Notes: generated by a model from the sequence alone, not told the origin. DNA of 64,000 nt from Burkholderiaceae bacterium (GCA_024235855.1 JACKLN010000010.1:111002-175001); one strand, 5' to 3'; numbered from the stretch's first letter, positions 7,752 to 17,109 are shown. Numbers and translations: made by a program.

Positions 7752-9014
7752 ATGAAGCGCCCCTGGATCCTCTGGGCGGTCTACGCCGCCGTGCTGGTGA
7801 TCGCGCCGATGGTGTGGTCCAGCAGCCTGGCGCTGACCATGCTCACGCAGATGGGCATCGCCATCATCGCCTGCCTGGCCTACAACGTGCTGCTGGGGCA
7901 GGGCGGCATGCTGAGCTTCGGCCATGCGGTGTATTCGGGCCTGGGTTCGTACTTCGCCATCCACACGCTCAACATGATCGGCGACGGCGCGCTGGCGCTG
8001 CCGGTGAGCCTGGTGCCGCTGGTGGGCGGCCTGTTCGGCCTGCTGATGGCCGCGCTGCTGGGCTACGTGACGACCAAGAAGGCGGGCACGCCCTTCGCGA
8101 TGATCACGCTGGGCATCGGCGAACTCGTCTGGGCCATGTCGCTGATGTTCCCGGGCTTCTTCGGCGGCGAAGGGGGCATCACCGGTGACCGCACGTCCGG
8201 CGAAGCCTTCTTCGGCATCACCTACGGCCCGGCGAACCAGCTCTACTACCTGATTGCCGTGTACTGCTTCGTCAGCACCGCCGCGCTCTACGCCTTCACG
8301 CGCACGCCGCTGGGCCGCATGCTCAATGCCGTGCGCGACAACCCGGAGCGCGTGGAGTTCATCGGCTACCGCACGCAGGTGGTGCGCTACCTGGCCTTCA
8401 TGGTCAGCGGCTTCTTCATGGGCATCGCCGGCGGCCTGGGCACGCTGACCTTCGAGATCGTCACCGCGGAAGTGGTGGGTGCGGCGCGCTCCGGCGCCTA
8501 CCTGCTGTTCACCTTCCTGGGCGGCGCCGGTTTCTTCTTCGGCCCGATCATCGGCGCGGTGCTGATGGTGCTGGCGCTGGTGCTGCTGTCGGAGCTCACG
8601 CAGGCCTGGCTGCTCTACCTGGGCCTGCTGTTCCTGTTCATGGTGATGTACGCGCCGGGCGGTATCGCCAGCCTGATCATGATGAACCTGCGCATGCACG
8701 CCTTCGGCAAGCTCAAGGCATTGACGGGCCTGTACGCCGCGCTGGCGGTGACCGGCTTCCTGATCCTGGCCGGGGCTGGGGCGATGATCGAGATGGTCTA
8801 CCACGGCCAGCTCAACCAGGCCCTGGGGCCGGAGATGACGTTCATGGGGGTGCCGCTGAACATCGAAGGCACGGGGTCGTGGGTCGGCGCCGGCGCCGTG
8901 CTTGTGGTCGGCGTGGTGCTGTTCGAGATCGTTCGCCGACGCTTTGCCGTGCGCTGGGGGCAGGCGCAGACCGAGATCGAGGCGGCGCTGCGCGCCCGGG
9001 AGCAGGGCCGATGA
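7752..9014 (+). CDS. livM: Branched-chain amino acid ABC transporter permease, LivM type
   Basis: A 420-residue polytopic membrane protein. ACLAYNVLLGQGGMLSFGHAVYSGLGSY and RTPLGRMLNAVRDNPERVEFIGYRTQ are LivM family motifs. Beyond the usual final transmembrane helix it has an extra hydrophobic segment (about residues 325-345 and 375-395) and a charged tail, making it longer than many LivM proteins. Its stop overlaps the livG start (ATGA, 9011-9014). Confidence 0.92.
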   Translation: MKRPWILWAVYAAVLVIAPMVWSSSLALTMLTQMGIAIIACLAYNVLLGQGGMLSFGHAVYSGLGSYFAIHTLNMIGDGALALPVSLVPLVGGLFGLLMAALLGYVTTKKAGTPFAMITLGIGELVWAMSLMFPGFFGGEGGITGDRTSGEAFFGITYGPANQLYYLIAVYCFVSTAALYAFTRTPLGRMLNAVRDNPERVEFIGYRTQVVRYLAFMVSGFFMGIAGGLGTLTFEIVTAEVVGAARSGAYLLFTFLGGAGFFFGPIIGAVLMVLALVLLSELTQAWLLYLGLLFLFMVMYAPGGIASLIMMNLRMHAFGKLKALTGLYAALAVTGFLILAGAGAMIEMVYHGQLNQALGPEMTFMGVPLNIEGTGSWVGAGAVLVVGVVLFEIVRRRFAVRWGQAQTEIEAALRAREQGR

Positions 9015-9784
9015 GCACACCCGCACTCGAACTGCGCGACCTGCGCAAGAGCTTCGGCCGCACCGAGATCATCCGCGGCGTCAGCATGGCCGTGAACCCG
9101 GGCGAGAACGTGGCCATCATCGGCCCCAACGGCGCCGGCAAGAGCACGCTGTTCAACCTGATCAGCGGCCGCTTCGCGCCGACCAGCGGCGAGGTGCTGC
9201 TGCACGGCCAGCGCATCGAGGGGCTGCCGCCGTACGAGGTCAACCGCCGCGGCCTTGCGCGCAGCTTCCAGGTCAGCAACCTGTTCACGCGCCTGTCCGT
9301 GTTCGAGAACCTGCGCTGCGCCGTGCTCTGGAGCCTGGGCTACCGCTACGCGTTCTGGCGCTTCCTCAGCCGCGCCAAGGATGCCAACGACCGTGCCGAG
9401 GAGATCATGCGCATGATCCACCTGGAGAACCGGCGCGACGTGGCGGCGATGAACCTCACCTACGCCGAGCAGCGTGCGCTGGAGATCGGCATCACCATCG
9501 CCGGCGGCGCCGACGTGGTGCTGCTCGACGAGCCCACCGCCGGCATGAGCCGAAGCGAGACCTCGCACTTCATCGACCTGATGCTCGAGGTCACCACCGG
9601 CAAGACGCTGCTGACGGTGGAGCACGACATGGGCGTGGTCTTCAACGTGGCCGACCGCATCGCGGTGGTGGTCTACGGCGAGGTGATCGCCTTCGACACG
9701 CCGGAGAAGGTGCGCGCCGACCCGAAGGTGCAGGAGGCCTACCTGGGCTCCGTGCTGGCCGAACACGCCGCGGGAGGACACTGA
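9011..9784 (+). CDS. livG: ABC transporter ATP-binding protein, LivG type
   Basis: A 257-residue ATPase. Walker A is GPNGAGKST, Walker B is VVLLDEPTAGMS and the H-loop is VEHDMGVVF. The signature region reads LTYAEQRALEIGI, where LSYGEQRALE is usual in LivG. The ATG at 9011 gives the normal LivG N-terminus (MSTPALELRDLRKSFG). The gene is translationally coupled to livM by a 4-base overlap and followed one base later by livF. Cytoplasmic face of the membrane; hydrolyses ATP to drive uptake. Confidence 0.95.
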   Translation: MSTPALELRDLRKSFGRTEIIRGVSMAVNPGENVAIIGPNGAGKSTLFNLISGRFAPTSGEVLLHGQRIEGLPPYEVNRRGLARSFQVSNLFTRLSVFENLRCAVLWSLGYRYAFWRFLSRAKDANDRAEEIMRMIHLENRRDVAAMNLTYAEQRALEIGITIAGGADVVLLDEPTAGMSRSETSHFIDLMLEVTTGKTLLTVEHDMGVVFNVADRIAVVVYGEVIAFDTPEKVRADPKVQEAYLGSVLAEHAAGGH

Positions 9785-9785
9785 G

Positions 9786-10481
9786 ATGCTGCAGCTGCAA
9801 GGCGTGCACGCCTACTACGGCAAGAGCCACGTGCTGCATGGCGTCAGCTTCGAGGTTGGTGCCGGCGAGATCGTCAGCCTGCTTGGGCGCAATGGCTCCG
9901 GCCGCTCCACCACGGTCAAGGCCATCATGGGCCTGGTCGACGGCGAAGGCACGATCCGCTGGCGCGGCCAGGACATCCTGGGCCGCACGCCATTCGAGAT
10001 CGCGCGGCAGGGCGTGGGCTACGTGCCGGAGAACCGCGACATCTTTCCCGACCTGACGGTGCACCAGAACCTGATGATGGGCGAGCAGCGGGCCAAGAAG
10101 TCACCGCGCTGGAGCTTCGACGACATGTACCGGTTGTTCCCGCGGCTGAAGGAGCGCCAGCACACCGCCGCCGGCGTGCTCAGCGGCGGCGAGCAGCAGA
10201 TGCTGACCCTGTGCCGCACGCTGATGGGCGACCCGGACCTGATCATGATTGACGAGCCCACCGAAGGTCTGGCGCCGAAGATCGTGGAACTGGTGGCCGA
10301 GTACCTGAACGAACTGCGTCGGCGTGGCATCTCGGTTCTGCTGGTGGAGCAGAAACTCACCATCGCGCTGCAGGTGGCCGACCGCTGCCTGGTCATGGGC
10401 CATGGCGAGATCGTCTTCGAGGGCACGCCGGATGCGTTGCGCGCCTCGGCGGAGGTGCGCAAGGAGTGGCTGGAGGTGTAG
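9786..10481 (+). CDS. livF: ABC transporter ATP-binding protein, LivF type, with Arg in Walker A
   Basis: A 231-residue ATPase, normal LivF length. The signature LSGGEQQMLTLCRTLM, Walker B LIMIDEPTEGLAP and H-loop VEQK are all present. Walker A reads GRNGSGRST: the nucleotide-binding Lys is replaced by Arg. I believe some betaproteobacterial LivF proteins show the same change, so the gene need not be dead; LivG keeps a normal Walker A, so one site is certainly canonical. It is the last gene of the transporter operon. Confidence 0.92.
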   Translation: MLQLQGVHAYYGKSHVLHGVSFEVGAGEIVSLLGRNGSGRSTTVKAIMGLVDGEGTIRWRGQDILGRTPFEIARQGVGYVPENRDIFPDLTVHQNLMMGEQRAKKSPRWSFDDMYRLFPRLKERQHTAAGVLSGGEQQMLTLCRTLMGDPDLIMIDEPTEGLAPKIVELVAEYLNELRRRGISVLLVEQKLTIALQVADRCLVMGHGEIVFEGTPDALRASAEVRKEWLEV

Positions 10482-10576
10482 CCTCCGGCGCTCATGGGCC
10501 GCCTTCTACGGCGCCATGGATCAGGGTTTGTCCGGGGCTGTCGCACCAGCGACAAGGTCGTTCGTGCGACGGTCCC

Positions 10577-10595
10577 TAGAATCGAACGATCGTTC
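10577..10595 (+). promoter_or_regulatory. TetR-type palindromic operator next to a -10-like TAGAAT
   Basis: GAACGATCGTTC (10584-10595) is a perfect 12-bp palindrome, one base after TAGAAT (10577-10582), a plausible -10 box, and 34 bases before the FadB-like start codon. The arrangement fits repression of the acyl-CoA cluster by a TetR-family regulator; FadP and LiuQ are TetR regulators described for fatty-acid and leucine catabolism in betaproteobacteria. No regulator gene is in the window, so the identity is inference. Confidence 0.6.
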
Positions 10596-10629
10596 TATTT
10601 TTAGCCTTCCATCCCGCTGAGGAGACGCG

Positions 10630-12738
10630 ATGAGCGCCAGCTACGAAGTGCGCGACGGCGTGGCCGTCATCACGCTGAACAACCCGCCGGTCAACGGCCT
10701 GGGCTACGAGACCCGGCGCGGCATCGCCGACGGCGTCGACCGTGCCCTGGCCGACCCGGCCGTCAAGGCCGTGGTGCTCACCGGTGCCGGCCGCGCCTTC
10801 TCTGGCGGCGCCGACATCCGCGAATTCGGCAGCCCCAAGGCGATCCAGGAGCCCAACCTGCTGTCGCTGCTCAAGCAGATGGACAACGCCACCAAGCCGG
10901 TGGTGGCCGCGGTGCACGGCACGGTGATGGGTGGCGGCCTGGAGCTGGCGCTGTCCTGCCATTACCGCGTGGCCGCGCCGGGCACCAACGTGGCACTGCC
11001 CGAAGTGAAGATCGGCCTCGTGCCGGGCGCCGGCGGCACGCAGCGCCTGCCGCGCGTGGTGGGCGTGGAGACCGCGCTGAACATGATCGTCAAGGGCGAC
11101 CCGGTCAAGAGCGAGGTGCTCGCCGGCCTGCCCGGACAGCAGCTGTTCCAGAAGATCGTCGACGGCGATCTGCTGGCCGGGGCCATCGCCTTCGCGCAGG
11201 AGATCGCCGATGCGCGGCCGCTGCCGCGCGTGCGTGACCTGCCGCTGACGCACCCGAACGCCGACGCCTTCTTCCAGTTCGCGCGCAACACCGTCAAGGC
11301 CATGGCACCGCAGTTCCCGGCGCCGACGCGTTGCGTGGACTGCGTGGAGCAGGCCGTCGCCAACGCCCGCAGCGGCAGCTTCGACGCCGGCATGACCTAC
11401 GAGCGCGAAGCCTTCATGGCGCTGATGATGACGCCGGAATGCAAGGCGCTGCGCCACGCCTTCTTCGCCGAGCGCGCCGCCAGCAAGATCCCCGACGTGG
11501 CCGACGACACGCCGGTGCGCGCCATCAAGACCGTGGGCGTCATCGGTGCCGGCACCATGGGCGGCGGCATCACGATGAACTTCCTGAACGCCGGCATCCC
11601 GGTGACCATCCTCGAGATGAAGCAGGAGGCGCTGGACCGCGGCATTGCCACCATCCGCAAGAACTACGAGTCGCAGGTCAAGAAGGGCAAGCTCAAGCAG
11701 GACAAGTACGAGCAGCGCATGGCGCTGCTGTCCACCACGCTGGACTATGCCGGCCTGAAGGACGCCGACCTGATCATCGAGGCCGTGTTCGAGGAGATGG
11801 GCGTCAAGGAAAAGGTCTTCCGCACGCTCGACGAGGTGGCCAAGCCCGGTGCCATCCTGGCCAGCAACACCAGCACGCTGGACGTGAACCAGATCGCCTC
11901 GTTCACGAAGCGGCCGCAGGACGTGGTCGGCATGCACTTCTTCAGCCCGGCCAACGTGATGAAGCTGCTGGAGGTGGTGCGCGGCGAGAAGACCGCCAAG
12001 GACGTGCTGGCCACGGTGATGGGCATCGCCAAGGTGATCCGCAAGACGGCGGTGGTCTCGGGCGTCTGCGACGGCTTCATCGGCAACCGGATGATCGAGC
12101 AGTACAGCCGCCAGGCCGGCTTCCTGCTGGAGGAAGGCTGCACGCCGGAGCAGGTGGACAAGGCGATCGAGAAGTTCGGCTTCGCGATGGGCCCGTTCCG
12201 CATGGGCGACCTGGCGGGCAACGACATCGGCTGGGCGATCCGCAAGCGCCGCTACGTCGAGAAGCCGAACATGCGCTACAGCAAGACGGCCGACCTGCTG
12301 TGCGAGATGGGCCGCTATGGCCAGAAGACCGGCGCCGGCTGGTACGACTACGCGCCCGGCCAGCGCAAGCCGATCCCGAGCAAGGTGGTGGTCGAGATGA
12401 TCGAGCAGCACCGCAAGGACCTGGGCATCACCCCGCGCAAGATCGGCGCCGACGAGATCGTGCACCGGCTGGTGTTCTCGCTCGTCAACGAGGCGGCCAA
12501 GATCCTGGAAGAGGGCATCGCCAGCAAGGCCAGCGACATCGACATGGTGTACCTCACGGGCTACGGCTTCCCGCTGTTCCGCGGCGGCCCGATGTGCTAC
12601 GCCGACACGGTGGGCCTGTTCAACGTCGTGCAGCAGATGAAGCGCTTTGCGCAGAACCCGCACGACGACGCCAGCTTCTGGCAGCCGGCGCCGCTGCTGG
12701 CGAAGCTGGCGGCCGAGGGCAAGAGCTTCAACCCCTGA
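10630..12738 (+). CDS. Bifunctional enoyl-CoA hydratase / 3-hydroxyacyl-CoA dehydrogenase (FadB/FadJ-like)
   Basis: A 702-residue beta-oxidation enzyme. The N-terminal crotonase domain (1-190) has AFSGGADIREFG and an oxyanion/catalytic region GGGLELALSCHYRVA, plus LPEVKIGLVPGAGGTQRLPR with the catalytic Glu residues. The dehydrogenase part (about 295-480) begins GVIGAGTMGGGI (NAD-binding) and contains VGMHFFSPANVMKLLEVV with the catalytic His. Two 3HCDH C-terminal repeats follow. The enzyme hydrates 2-enoyl-CoA and oxidises the 3-hydroxyacyl-CoA product; the thiolase two genes on completes the cycle. First gene after the palindromic operator, with RBS GGAG 8-11 bases before the start. Confidence 0.95.
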   Translation: MSASYEVRDGVAVITLNNPPVNGLGYETRRGIADGVDRALADPAVKAVVLTGAGRAFSGGADIREFGSPKAIQEPNLLSLLKQMDNATKPVVAAVHGTVMGGGLELALSCHYRVAAPGTNVALPEVKIGLVPGAGGTQRLPRVVGVETALNMIVKGDPVKSEVLAGLPGQQLFQKIVDGDLLAGAIAFAQEIADARPLPRVRDLPLTHPNADAFFQFARNTVKAMAPQFPAPTRCVDCVEQAVANARSGSFDAGMTYEREAFMALMMTPECKALRHAFFAERAASKIPDVADDTPVRAIKTVGVIGAGTMGGGITMNFLNAGIPVTILEMKQEALDRGIATIRKNYESQVKKGKLKQDKYEQRMALLSTTLDYAGLKDADLIIEAVFEEMGVKEKVFRTLDEVAKPGAILASNTSTLDVNQIASFTKRPQDVVGMHFFSPANVMKLLEVVRGEKTAKDVLATVMGIAKVIRKTAVVSGVCDGFIGNRMIEQYSRQAGFLLEEGCTPEQVDKAIEKFGFAMGPFRMGDLAGNDIGWAIRKRRYVEKPNMRYSKTADLLCEMGRYGQKTGAGWYDYAPGQRKPIPSKVVVEMIEQHRKDLGITPRKIGADEIVHRLVFSLVNEAAKILEEGIASKASDIDMVYLTGYGFPLFRGGPMCYADTVGLFNVVQQMKRFAQNPHDDASFWQPAPLLAKLAAEGKSFNP

Positions 12739-12755
12739 GCTGAACGGCGCATTCC

Positions 12756-14225
12756 GTGATCCGCAAGGCGCTGATCGCGCTGCTGGTGCTGCTGGGCGGC
12801 CTGGGCCTGGTGCTGGCCGTCGGCACACTGAGCAAGGCGTCGCGGCAGGTGACGGTGCCGCCGCTGACGCCGCTGGCCGTGGATGGCGCCGCGGCGGCGG
12901 CGTCGCTGTCGGCCGCGGTGCAGGCGCGCACGGTCAGCGGCCTGCTGGACCCCGCCGGTACGGCCGAGGCGTTCGATGCGCTGCAGGCGCACCTGCAGGC
13001 GACCTACCCGCGCTTCCATGCGGTGGCGCAGCGCGAGATCGTCGGTGGTCACAGCCTGCTCTTCACCTGGCCGGGCAGCGATAGCAAGGCCCCCGCCGTG
13101 GTACTGATGGCCCACCAGGACGTCGCGCCCGTGGCGCCGGGCACCGAAGGCTTGTGGCAACAGCCACCGTTCAGCGGTGCGGTGAAGGACGGCTTCGTCT
13201 GGGGCCGCGGCGCCTGGGACGACAAGGGCAACCTGATCGCGCAGTTGGAAGCCCTGGAACAGCTGGCCGCGGCCGGTTTCCAGCCGCGGCGCACGGTGCT
13301 GCTGGTGGCCGGCCACGACGAGGAGGTCGGTGGCCTGCGCGGCGCGAAACCTATCGTCGAACTGCTGAAGCAGCGCGGCGTGAAGGTGGACTTCGTCATC
13401 GACGAGGGCCTGCTGATCGCCGACGGCATGCTGCCCGGCCTGCAGCCGCCGGCGGCGCTGGTGGGCGTGGCCGAGAAGGGCTTCGTGTCGATCAAGCTCT
13501 CCGTGACGGGCATCCCCGGGCATTCGTCGATGCCCCCCGCGGCCGGCCAGCAGGCCATCGCCGTGCTGTCCGCGGCACTGGCCAAGGTCGACGCAAGCCC
13601 CATGCCTGGCGGCATCACCGGGGTGGCCGAGCAGATGTTCGATGCCGTGGCACCCGAGATGCACGGCTTCAACCGCGTCGCGCTGTCCAACCTCTGGCTC
13701 ACGGGACCGCTGGTGGAGCGCATGCTGTCCAAGGGCCCGAGCACCAATGCGCTGATGCGCACGACCACTGCGCTGACGATCGTCTCCGGCGGCAACAAGG
13801 AGAACGTGATCCCGGGCCGTGCCGATGCCATCGTCAACTTCCGCCTGCTGCCCGGCGACACGCCCGACACCGTGCTGGCCCACCTGAAGCAGGTGATTGG
13901 CGACGAGCGCGTGCAGATGGCCGTCAGCGGCGAACCGTCGCTGCCGTCCAAGGTGTCGAGCACGGACTCCGACGGCTACCGGCTGATCGAGCGCACGCTG
14001 CGAGAGGTCTTCCCCGAGGCCATCGTCGCCCCCGGCCTGATGGTCGGCGGCACCGATGCCCGCCACTTCGACGGCTATGCCGGCCAGGTGTTCCGCTTCT
14101 CGCCGGTGCGCGCCAAGCCGGCGGACCTGTCCCGTTTCCATGGCACCGACGAGCGTCTGTCGATCGACAACCTCGTCGAGATGATCCGCTTCTACCACCG
14201 CCTGGTCGACCAGGCGGCCCGCTGA
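12756..14225 (+). CDS. M20 family peptidase / carboxypeptidase (PM20D1-like)
   Basis: A 489-residue metallopeptidase starting with GTG. An N-terminal hydrophobic helix (about residues 4-22) suggests a signal anchor or export. Metal-ligand motifs: MAHQDVAPV (His, Asp), GRGAWDDKGN (Asp), AGHDEEVGG (Glu-Glu) and GGTDARHFDGY (His). A dimerisation domain lies between. The closest description is the CPS1/PM20D1 type, which cleaves or makes N-acyl amino acids. Its place between FadB-like and thiolase genes suggests it may release fatty acyl or amino acid moieties, but that is inference from position. Confidence 0.88.
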   Translation: MIRKALIALLVLLGGLGLVLAVGTLSKASRQVTVPPLTPLAVDGAAAAASLSAAVQARTVSGLLDPAGTAEAFDALQAHLQATYPRFHAVAQREIVGGHSLLFTWPGSDSKAPAVVLMAHQDVAPVAPGTEGLWQQPPFSGAVKDGFVWGRGAWDDKGNLIAQLEALEQLAAAGFQPRRTVLLVAGHDEEVGGLRGAKPIVELLKQRGVKVDFVIDEGLLIADGMLPGLQPPAALVGVAEKGFVSIKLSVTGIPGHSSMPPAAGQQAIAVLSAALAKVDASPMPGGITGVAEQMFDAVAPEMHGFNRVALSNLWLTGPLVERMLSKGPSTNALMRTTTALTIVSGGNKENVIPGRADAIVNFRLLPGDTPDTVLAHLKQVIGDERVQMAVSGEPSLPSKVSSTDSDGYRLIERTLREVFPEAIVAPGLMVGGTDARHFDGYAGQVFRFSPVRAKPADLSRFHGTDERLSIDNLVEMIRFYHRLVDQAAR

Positions 14226-14238
14226 AGGAGTTCCCCTC

Positions 14239-15414
14239 ATGACCCGCGCCCTCATCGTTTCCACCGCCCGCACGCCGCTTGCCAAGAGCTGGAAGGGCGC
14301 CTTCAACATGACCCACGGTGCCACCCTGGGCGGTCTGGCGGTGCAGGCCGCCGTGCAGCGCGCCGGCGTCGACCCGGCGGCGGTGGACGACGTGCTGATG
14401 GGCTGCGCCACGCCCGAGGGCGCCACCGGCAGCAACATCGCGCGCCAGATCGCGCTGCGCGCGGGGCTGCCCATCACGACCAGCGGCGTCACCATCAACC
14501 GTTTCTGCAGCAGTGGTCTTCAGACCATCGCGATGGCCTCGCAGCGCGTGATCGCCGGCGAGGGCGACGTCTTTGTCGCCGGCGGCGTGGAGAGCATCAG
14601 CTGCGTGCAGAACGAGGCCAACCGCCACATGATCGCCGACCCCTGGCTGGTGGAGCACAAGCCGGAGATCTACTGGAACATGCTGCAGACGGCGGAGCAG
14701 GTGGCCAAGCGCTACGGCATCCCGAAGTCGCGCATGGACGAGTACGGCGCGGCCAGCCAGCAGAAGGCCTGCGCGGCGCAGGAGGCGGGCAAGTTCGCCG
14801 ACGAGATGATCGAGGTCACCGTCACCGCCGGCGTGGCCGACCCGGTGCTGGGCCTGCGCAGCAAGCAGGTCACCGTGAAGGCCGACGAGGGCCTGCGCCC
14901 GGGTACGACCGTCGAAGGCATCCAGGGCATCCGCTCGGCACTGCCCGGCGGCGTGGTGACGGCCGGCAACGCCAGCCAGTTCAGCGACGGCGCCGGCGCC
15001 TGCGTGGTGGTGGACGAGGCCTATGCCAGCAAGCACGGCCTGAAGCCCCTGGGCCGGTTCCTGGGTTTTGCCGTGGCGGGTTGCGAGCCTGATGAGATGG
15101 GCATCGGCCCGGTGTTCGCCGTGCCCAAGGTGCTCAAGCGCCTGGGCCTGACGGTGGATGACATCGACCTCTGGGAGCTCAACGAAGCCTTCGCCGTGCA
15201 GGTGCTGTACTGCGCCGACACGCTGGGCATCCCGATGGACCGGCTGAACGTCAATGGCGGCGCCATCGCGGTGGGCCACCCCTACGGCGTCAGCGGCCAG
15301 CGCCTGACCGGCCACGCGCTGATCGAAGGCAAGCGGCGCGGTGCCAAGCGCGTGTGCGTGACCATGTGCATCGGCGGCGGCATGGGTGCTGCGGGCGTGT
15401 TCGAGGTGCTGTGA
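14239..15414 (+). CDS. Acetyl-CoA C-acyltransferase (thiolase)
   Basis: A 391-residue thiolase. The acyl-enzyme Cys is in NRFCSSGLQTIAMA (about residue 90). The C-terminal signatures NVNGGAIAVGHPYGVSGQR (catalytic His) and CIGGGMGAAGVFE (catalytic Cys) are intact, as is WELNEAFAV. It cleaves 3-ketoacyl-CoA to acetyl-CoA plus a shortened acyl-CoA in the last step of beta-oxidation. RBS AAGGAG sits 8 bases before ATG. The stop overlaps the GTG start of the next gene by 4 bases. Confidence 0.95.
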   Translation: MTRALIVSTARTPLAKSWKGAFNMTHGATLGGLAVQAAVQRAGVDPAAVDDVLMGCATPEGATGSNIARQIALRAGLPITTSGVTINRFCSSGLQTIAMASQRVIAGEGDVFVAGGVESISCVQNEANRHMIADPWLVEHKPEIYWNMLQTAEQVAKRYGIPKSRMDEYGAASQQKACAAQEAGKFADEMIEVTVTAGVADPVLGLRSKQVTVKADEGLRPGTTVEGIQGIRSALPGGVVTAGNASQFSDGAGACVVVDEAYASKHGLKPLGRFLGFAVAGCEPDEMGIGPVFAVPKVLKRLGLTVDDIDLWELNEAFAVQVLYCADTLGIPMDRLNVNGGAIAVGHPYGVSGQRLTGHALIEGKRRGAKRVCVTMCIGGGMGAAGVFEVL

Positions 15415-16217
15415 CGCGCCTGCGTGTCCTCGCTGCGATGCTGGCCCTCGTGGCCGGCGCTGCCTCGGCCGTGCAACGGCCGGAGCAGACAAGGGAGGAG
15501 CGGGAGTTCCTCGACGCCGTTCACGTGGCGCTGCGCCACCGCGATTGCGCCGCGGTGGTCCAGAGACTGAACGATGGCCTGGCGGCGAAGCTGCCCGACG
15601 CGTTCCTGATGGCCGGCACGATGTACGAGGAAGGCCTGTGCCTCAAGCGCAGCTGGGAACGCGCCGCGGAGCACTACGGCCGCGCCTGGTCGACTGGGCA
15701 CACGGGTGGAGGCTACCGGATGATCGCCGGCCTGGCGAGCCGCGAGCCCGGCGCGGCGCTGTGGTGGGCCCAACGTGTAGGGCAGGCCATGCCCGCTGCG
15801 TGCCGGGTGCCGGCCGAGGTCCACGCTGACGTGCAAGCGTTCGTGGCGGCGCTCAACGCCTGGCCTGCCGGGCGACTGCAGGCCTGCAGCCACGTGGCCG
15901 GTGTGGTGGCCACCGTGATCGGCGAGGCCGAGTACCCTGGCGAGGCGCTCGGGCAGATGCTCGAAGGTTCGGTACAGCTGCGTTACCGGCCGGCCGAGGC
16001 CCGACTGGAGTGGCAGAACCTGGAAACCCGCGCCCTGGCCCACGGCGGGCTGCTGCGCGGCGAACCGCTGCAGGACCGGGAGAGCCGGGCCGCACGCGAC
16101 CGCATGCGCGCCGCCCTGGAGACACTGGGGCAACGGGCCCTGGCGCGTTACCCCCGCCCTGAAGGAATCGATCCGAACTGGCTGATCGAGGTGCACTATG
16201 AGTTCCAGCTCCGCTGA
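15411..16217 (+). CDS. Exported Sel1-repeat-like protein, unknown function
   Basis: A 268-residue protein. The GTG at 15411 overlaps the thiolase stop and gives a signal peptide ending near AASA. Residues about 55-90 (DAFLMAGTMYEEGLCLKRSW, then AAEHYGRAW) look like a single Sel1/TPR-type repeat. The C-terminal 90 residues (EYPGEALGQMLEGSVQLRYR, ending VHYEFQLR) loosely recall a TonB C-terminal or energy-transducer fold. I do not recognise the protein as a whole. It ends inside the start of the following hydrolase gene (20-base overlap) so it is part of the operon, yet has no obvious metabolic function. Confidence 0.6.
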   Translation: MTRLRVLAAMLALVAGAASAVQRPEQTREEREFLDAVHVALRHRDCAAVVQRLNDGLAAKLPDAFLMAGTMYEEGLCLKRSWERAAEHYGRAWSTGHTGGGYRMIAGLASREPGAALWWAQRVGQAMPAACRVPAEVHADVQAFVAALNAWPAGRLQACSHVAGVVATVIGEAEYPGEALGQMLEGSVQLRYRPAEARLEWQNLETRALAHGGLLRGEPLQDRESRAARDRMRAALETLGQRALARYPRPEGIDPNWLIEVHYEFQLR

Positions 16218-17109
16218 AACGGTCGGCCCGGGCGTCCTGCGAACACCGGAGCACCGCTTCGCTGCGCTGCCCGACTGGCCCTACGCGCCGCGCTACCTCG
16301 ATCTCGACGGCCTGCGCCTGCACCTCATCGACGAAGGGCCGCGCGACGCACCGGCAACGGTGCTGTGCCTGCACGGCCAGCCCACCTGGAGCTACCTGTA
16401 CCGGCGCATGATCCCGGTCTTCCTGCAGGCCGGGCTGCGTGTGGTGGCGCCGGACTTCTTCGGCTTCGGCCGGTCCGACAAGCCGGTGGACGACGCCTGG
16501 TACACCTTCGACCAGCACCGCGACACGGCGCTGAGGGTGATCGAGTCGCTGGACCTGCAGAACATCCTGCTGGTGGTGCAGGACTGGGGCGGCCTGATCG
16601 GCCTGACGCTGCCGATGGCCATGCCACAGCGTTTCACGCGGCTGCTGGTGATGAACACCGGCCTGGGCACCGGCACCGTGACCGAAGGCTTCAGGCAGTG
16701 GCGGGCCTACGCCAACACGCAGCCCGACCTGGCCGTGGGCAAGCTCATCCGCCGCGGCACGCCGCACCTGACCGACGCGGAGGTCGCCGCCTACGACGCG
16801 CCGTTCCCCGACGCCCGCCACAAGGCCGGCGTGCGCCGCTTCCCGAACCTGGTGCCCGACCACGACGACGCGCCGGGCGCGGCCATCAGCCGCGAGGCGC
16901 TGGATTTCTGGAAGCACCGATGGGCCGGCGACAGCTTCATGGCCATCGGCATGCAGGACCCGGTGCTGGGCCCGCCGGCCATGCGCGGCCTGCACGCCGT
17001 CATCCGCGGCTGCCCGCCGCCGATGGAGGTGGCCGACGCCGGGCACTTCGTCCAGGAATGGGGCGCGCCGGTGGCCGCCGCCGCCCTCCAACACTTCGAG
17101 CTCGCATGA
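16198..17109 (+). CDS. Alpha/beta hydrolase, haloalkane dehalogenase (subfamily I) type
   Basis: A 303-residue alpha/beta hydrolase closely patterned on the DhlA-type dehalogenases. CLHGQPTWSYLYRRM contains the oxyanion loop (Xanthobacter DhlA has HGEPTW), VVQDWGGLIGLTLPMA contains the nucleophile Asp and the halide-binding Trp, GMQDPVLG supplies the second acid and ADAGHFVQEWG the His. The enzyme would hydrolyse carbon-halogen bonds to alcohols; the same fold also includes epoxide hydrolases, and in a beta-oxidation operon the natural substrate may be different. It overlaps both neighbours (20 and 4 bases). Confidence 0.82.
   Translation: MSSSSAETVGPGVLRTPEHRFAALPDWPYAPRYLDLDGLRLHLIDEGPRDAPATVLCLHGQPTWSYLYRRMIPVFLQAGLRVVAPDFFGFGRSDKPVDDAWYTFDQHRDTALRVIESLDLQNILLVVQDWGGLIGLTLPMAMPQRFTRLLVMNTGLGTGTVTEGFRQWRAYANTQPDLAVGKLIRRGTPHLTDAEVAAYDAPFPDARHKAGVRRFPNLVPDHDDAPGAAISREALDFWKHRWAGDSFMAIGMQDPVLGPPAMRGLHAVIRGCPPPMEVADAGHFVQEWGAPVAAAALQHFELA

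Noticed and set aside
10576..12828. Very long minus-strand open frame opposite the FadB-like gene
   Set aside because: His/Arg/Ala-rich antisense translation without domains; a shadow of high GC at third positions.
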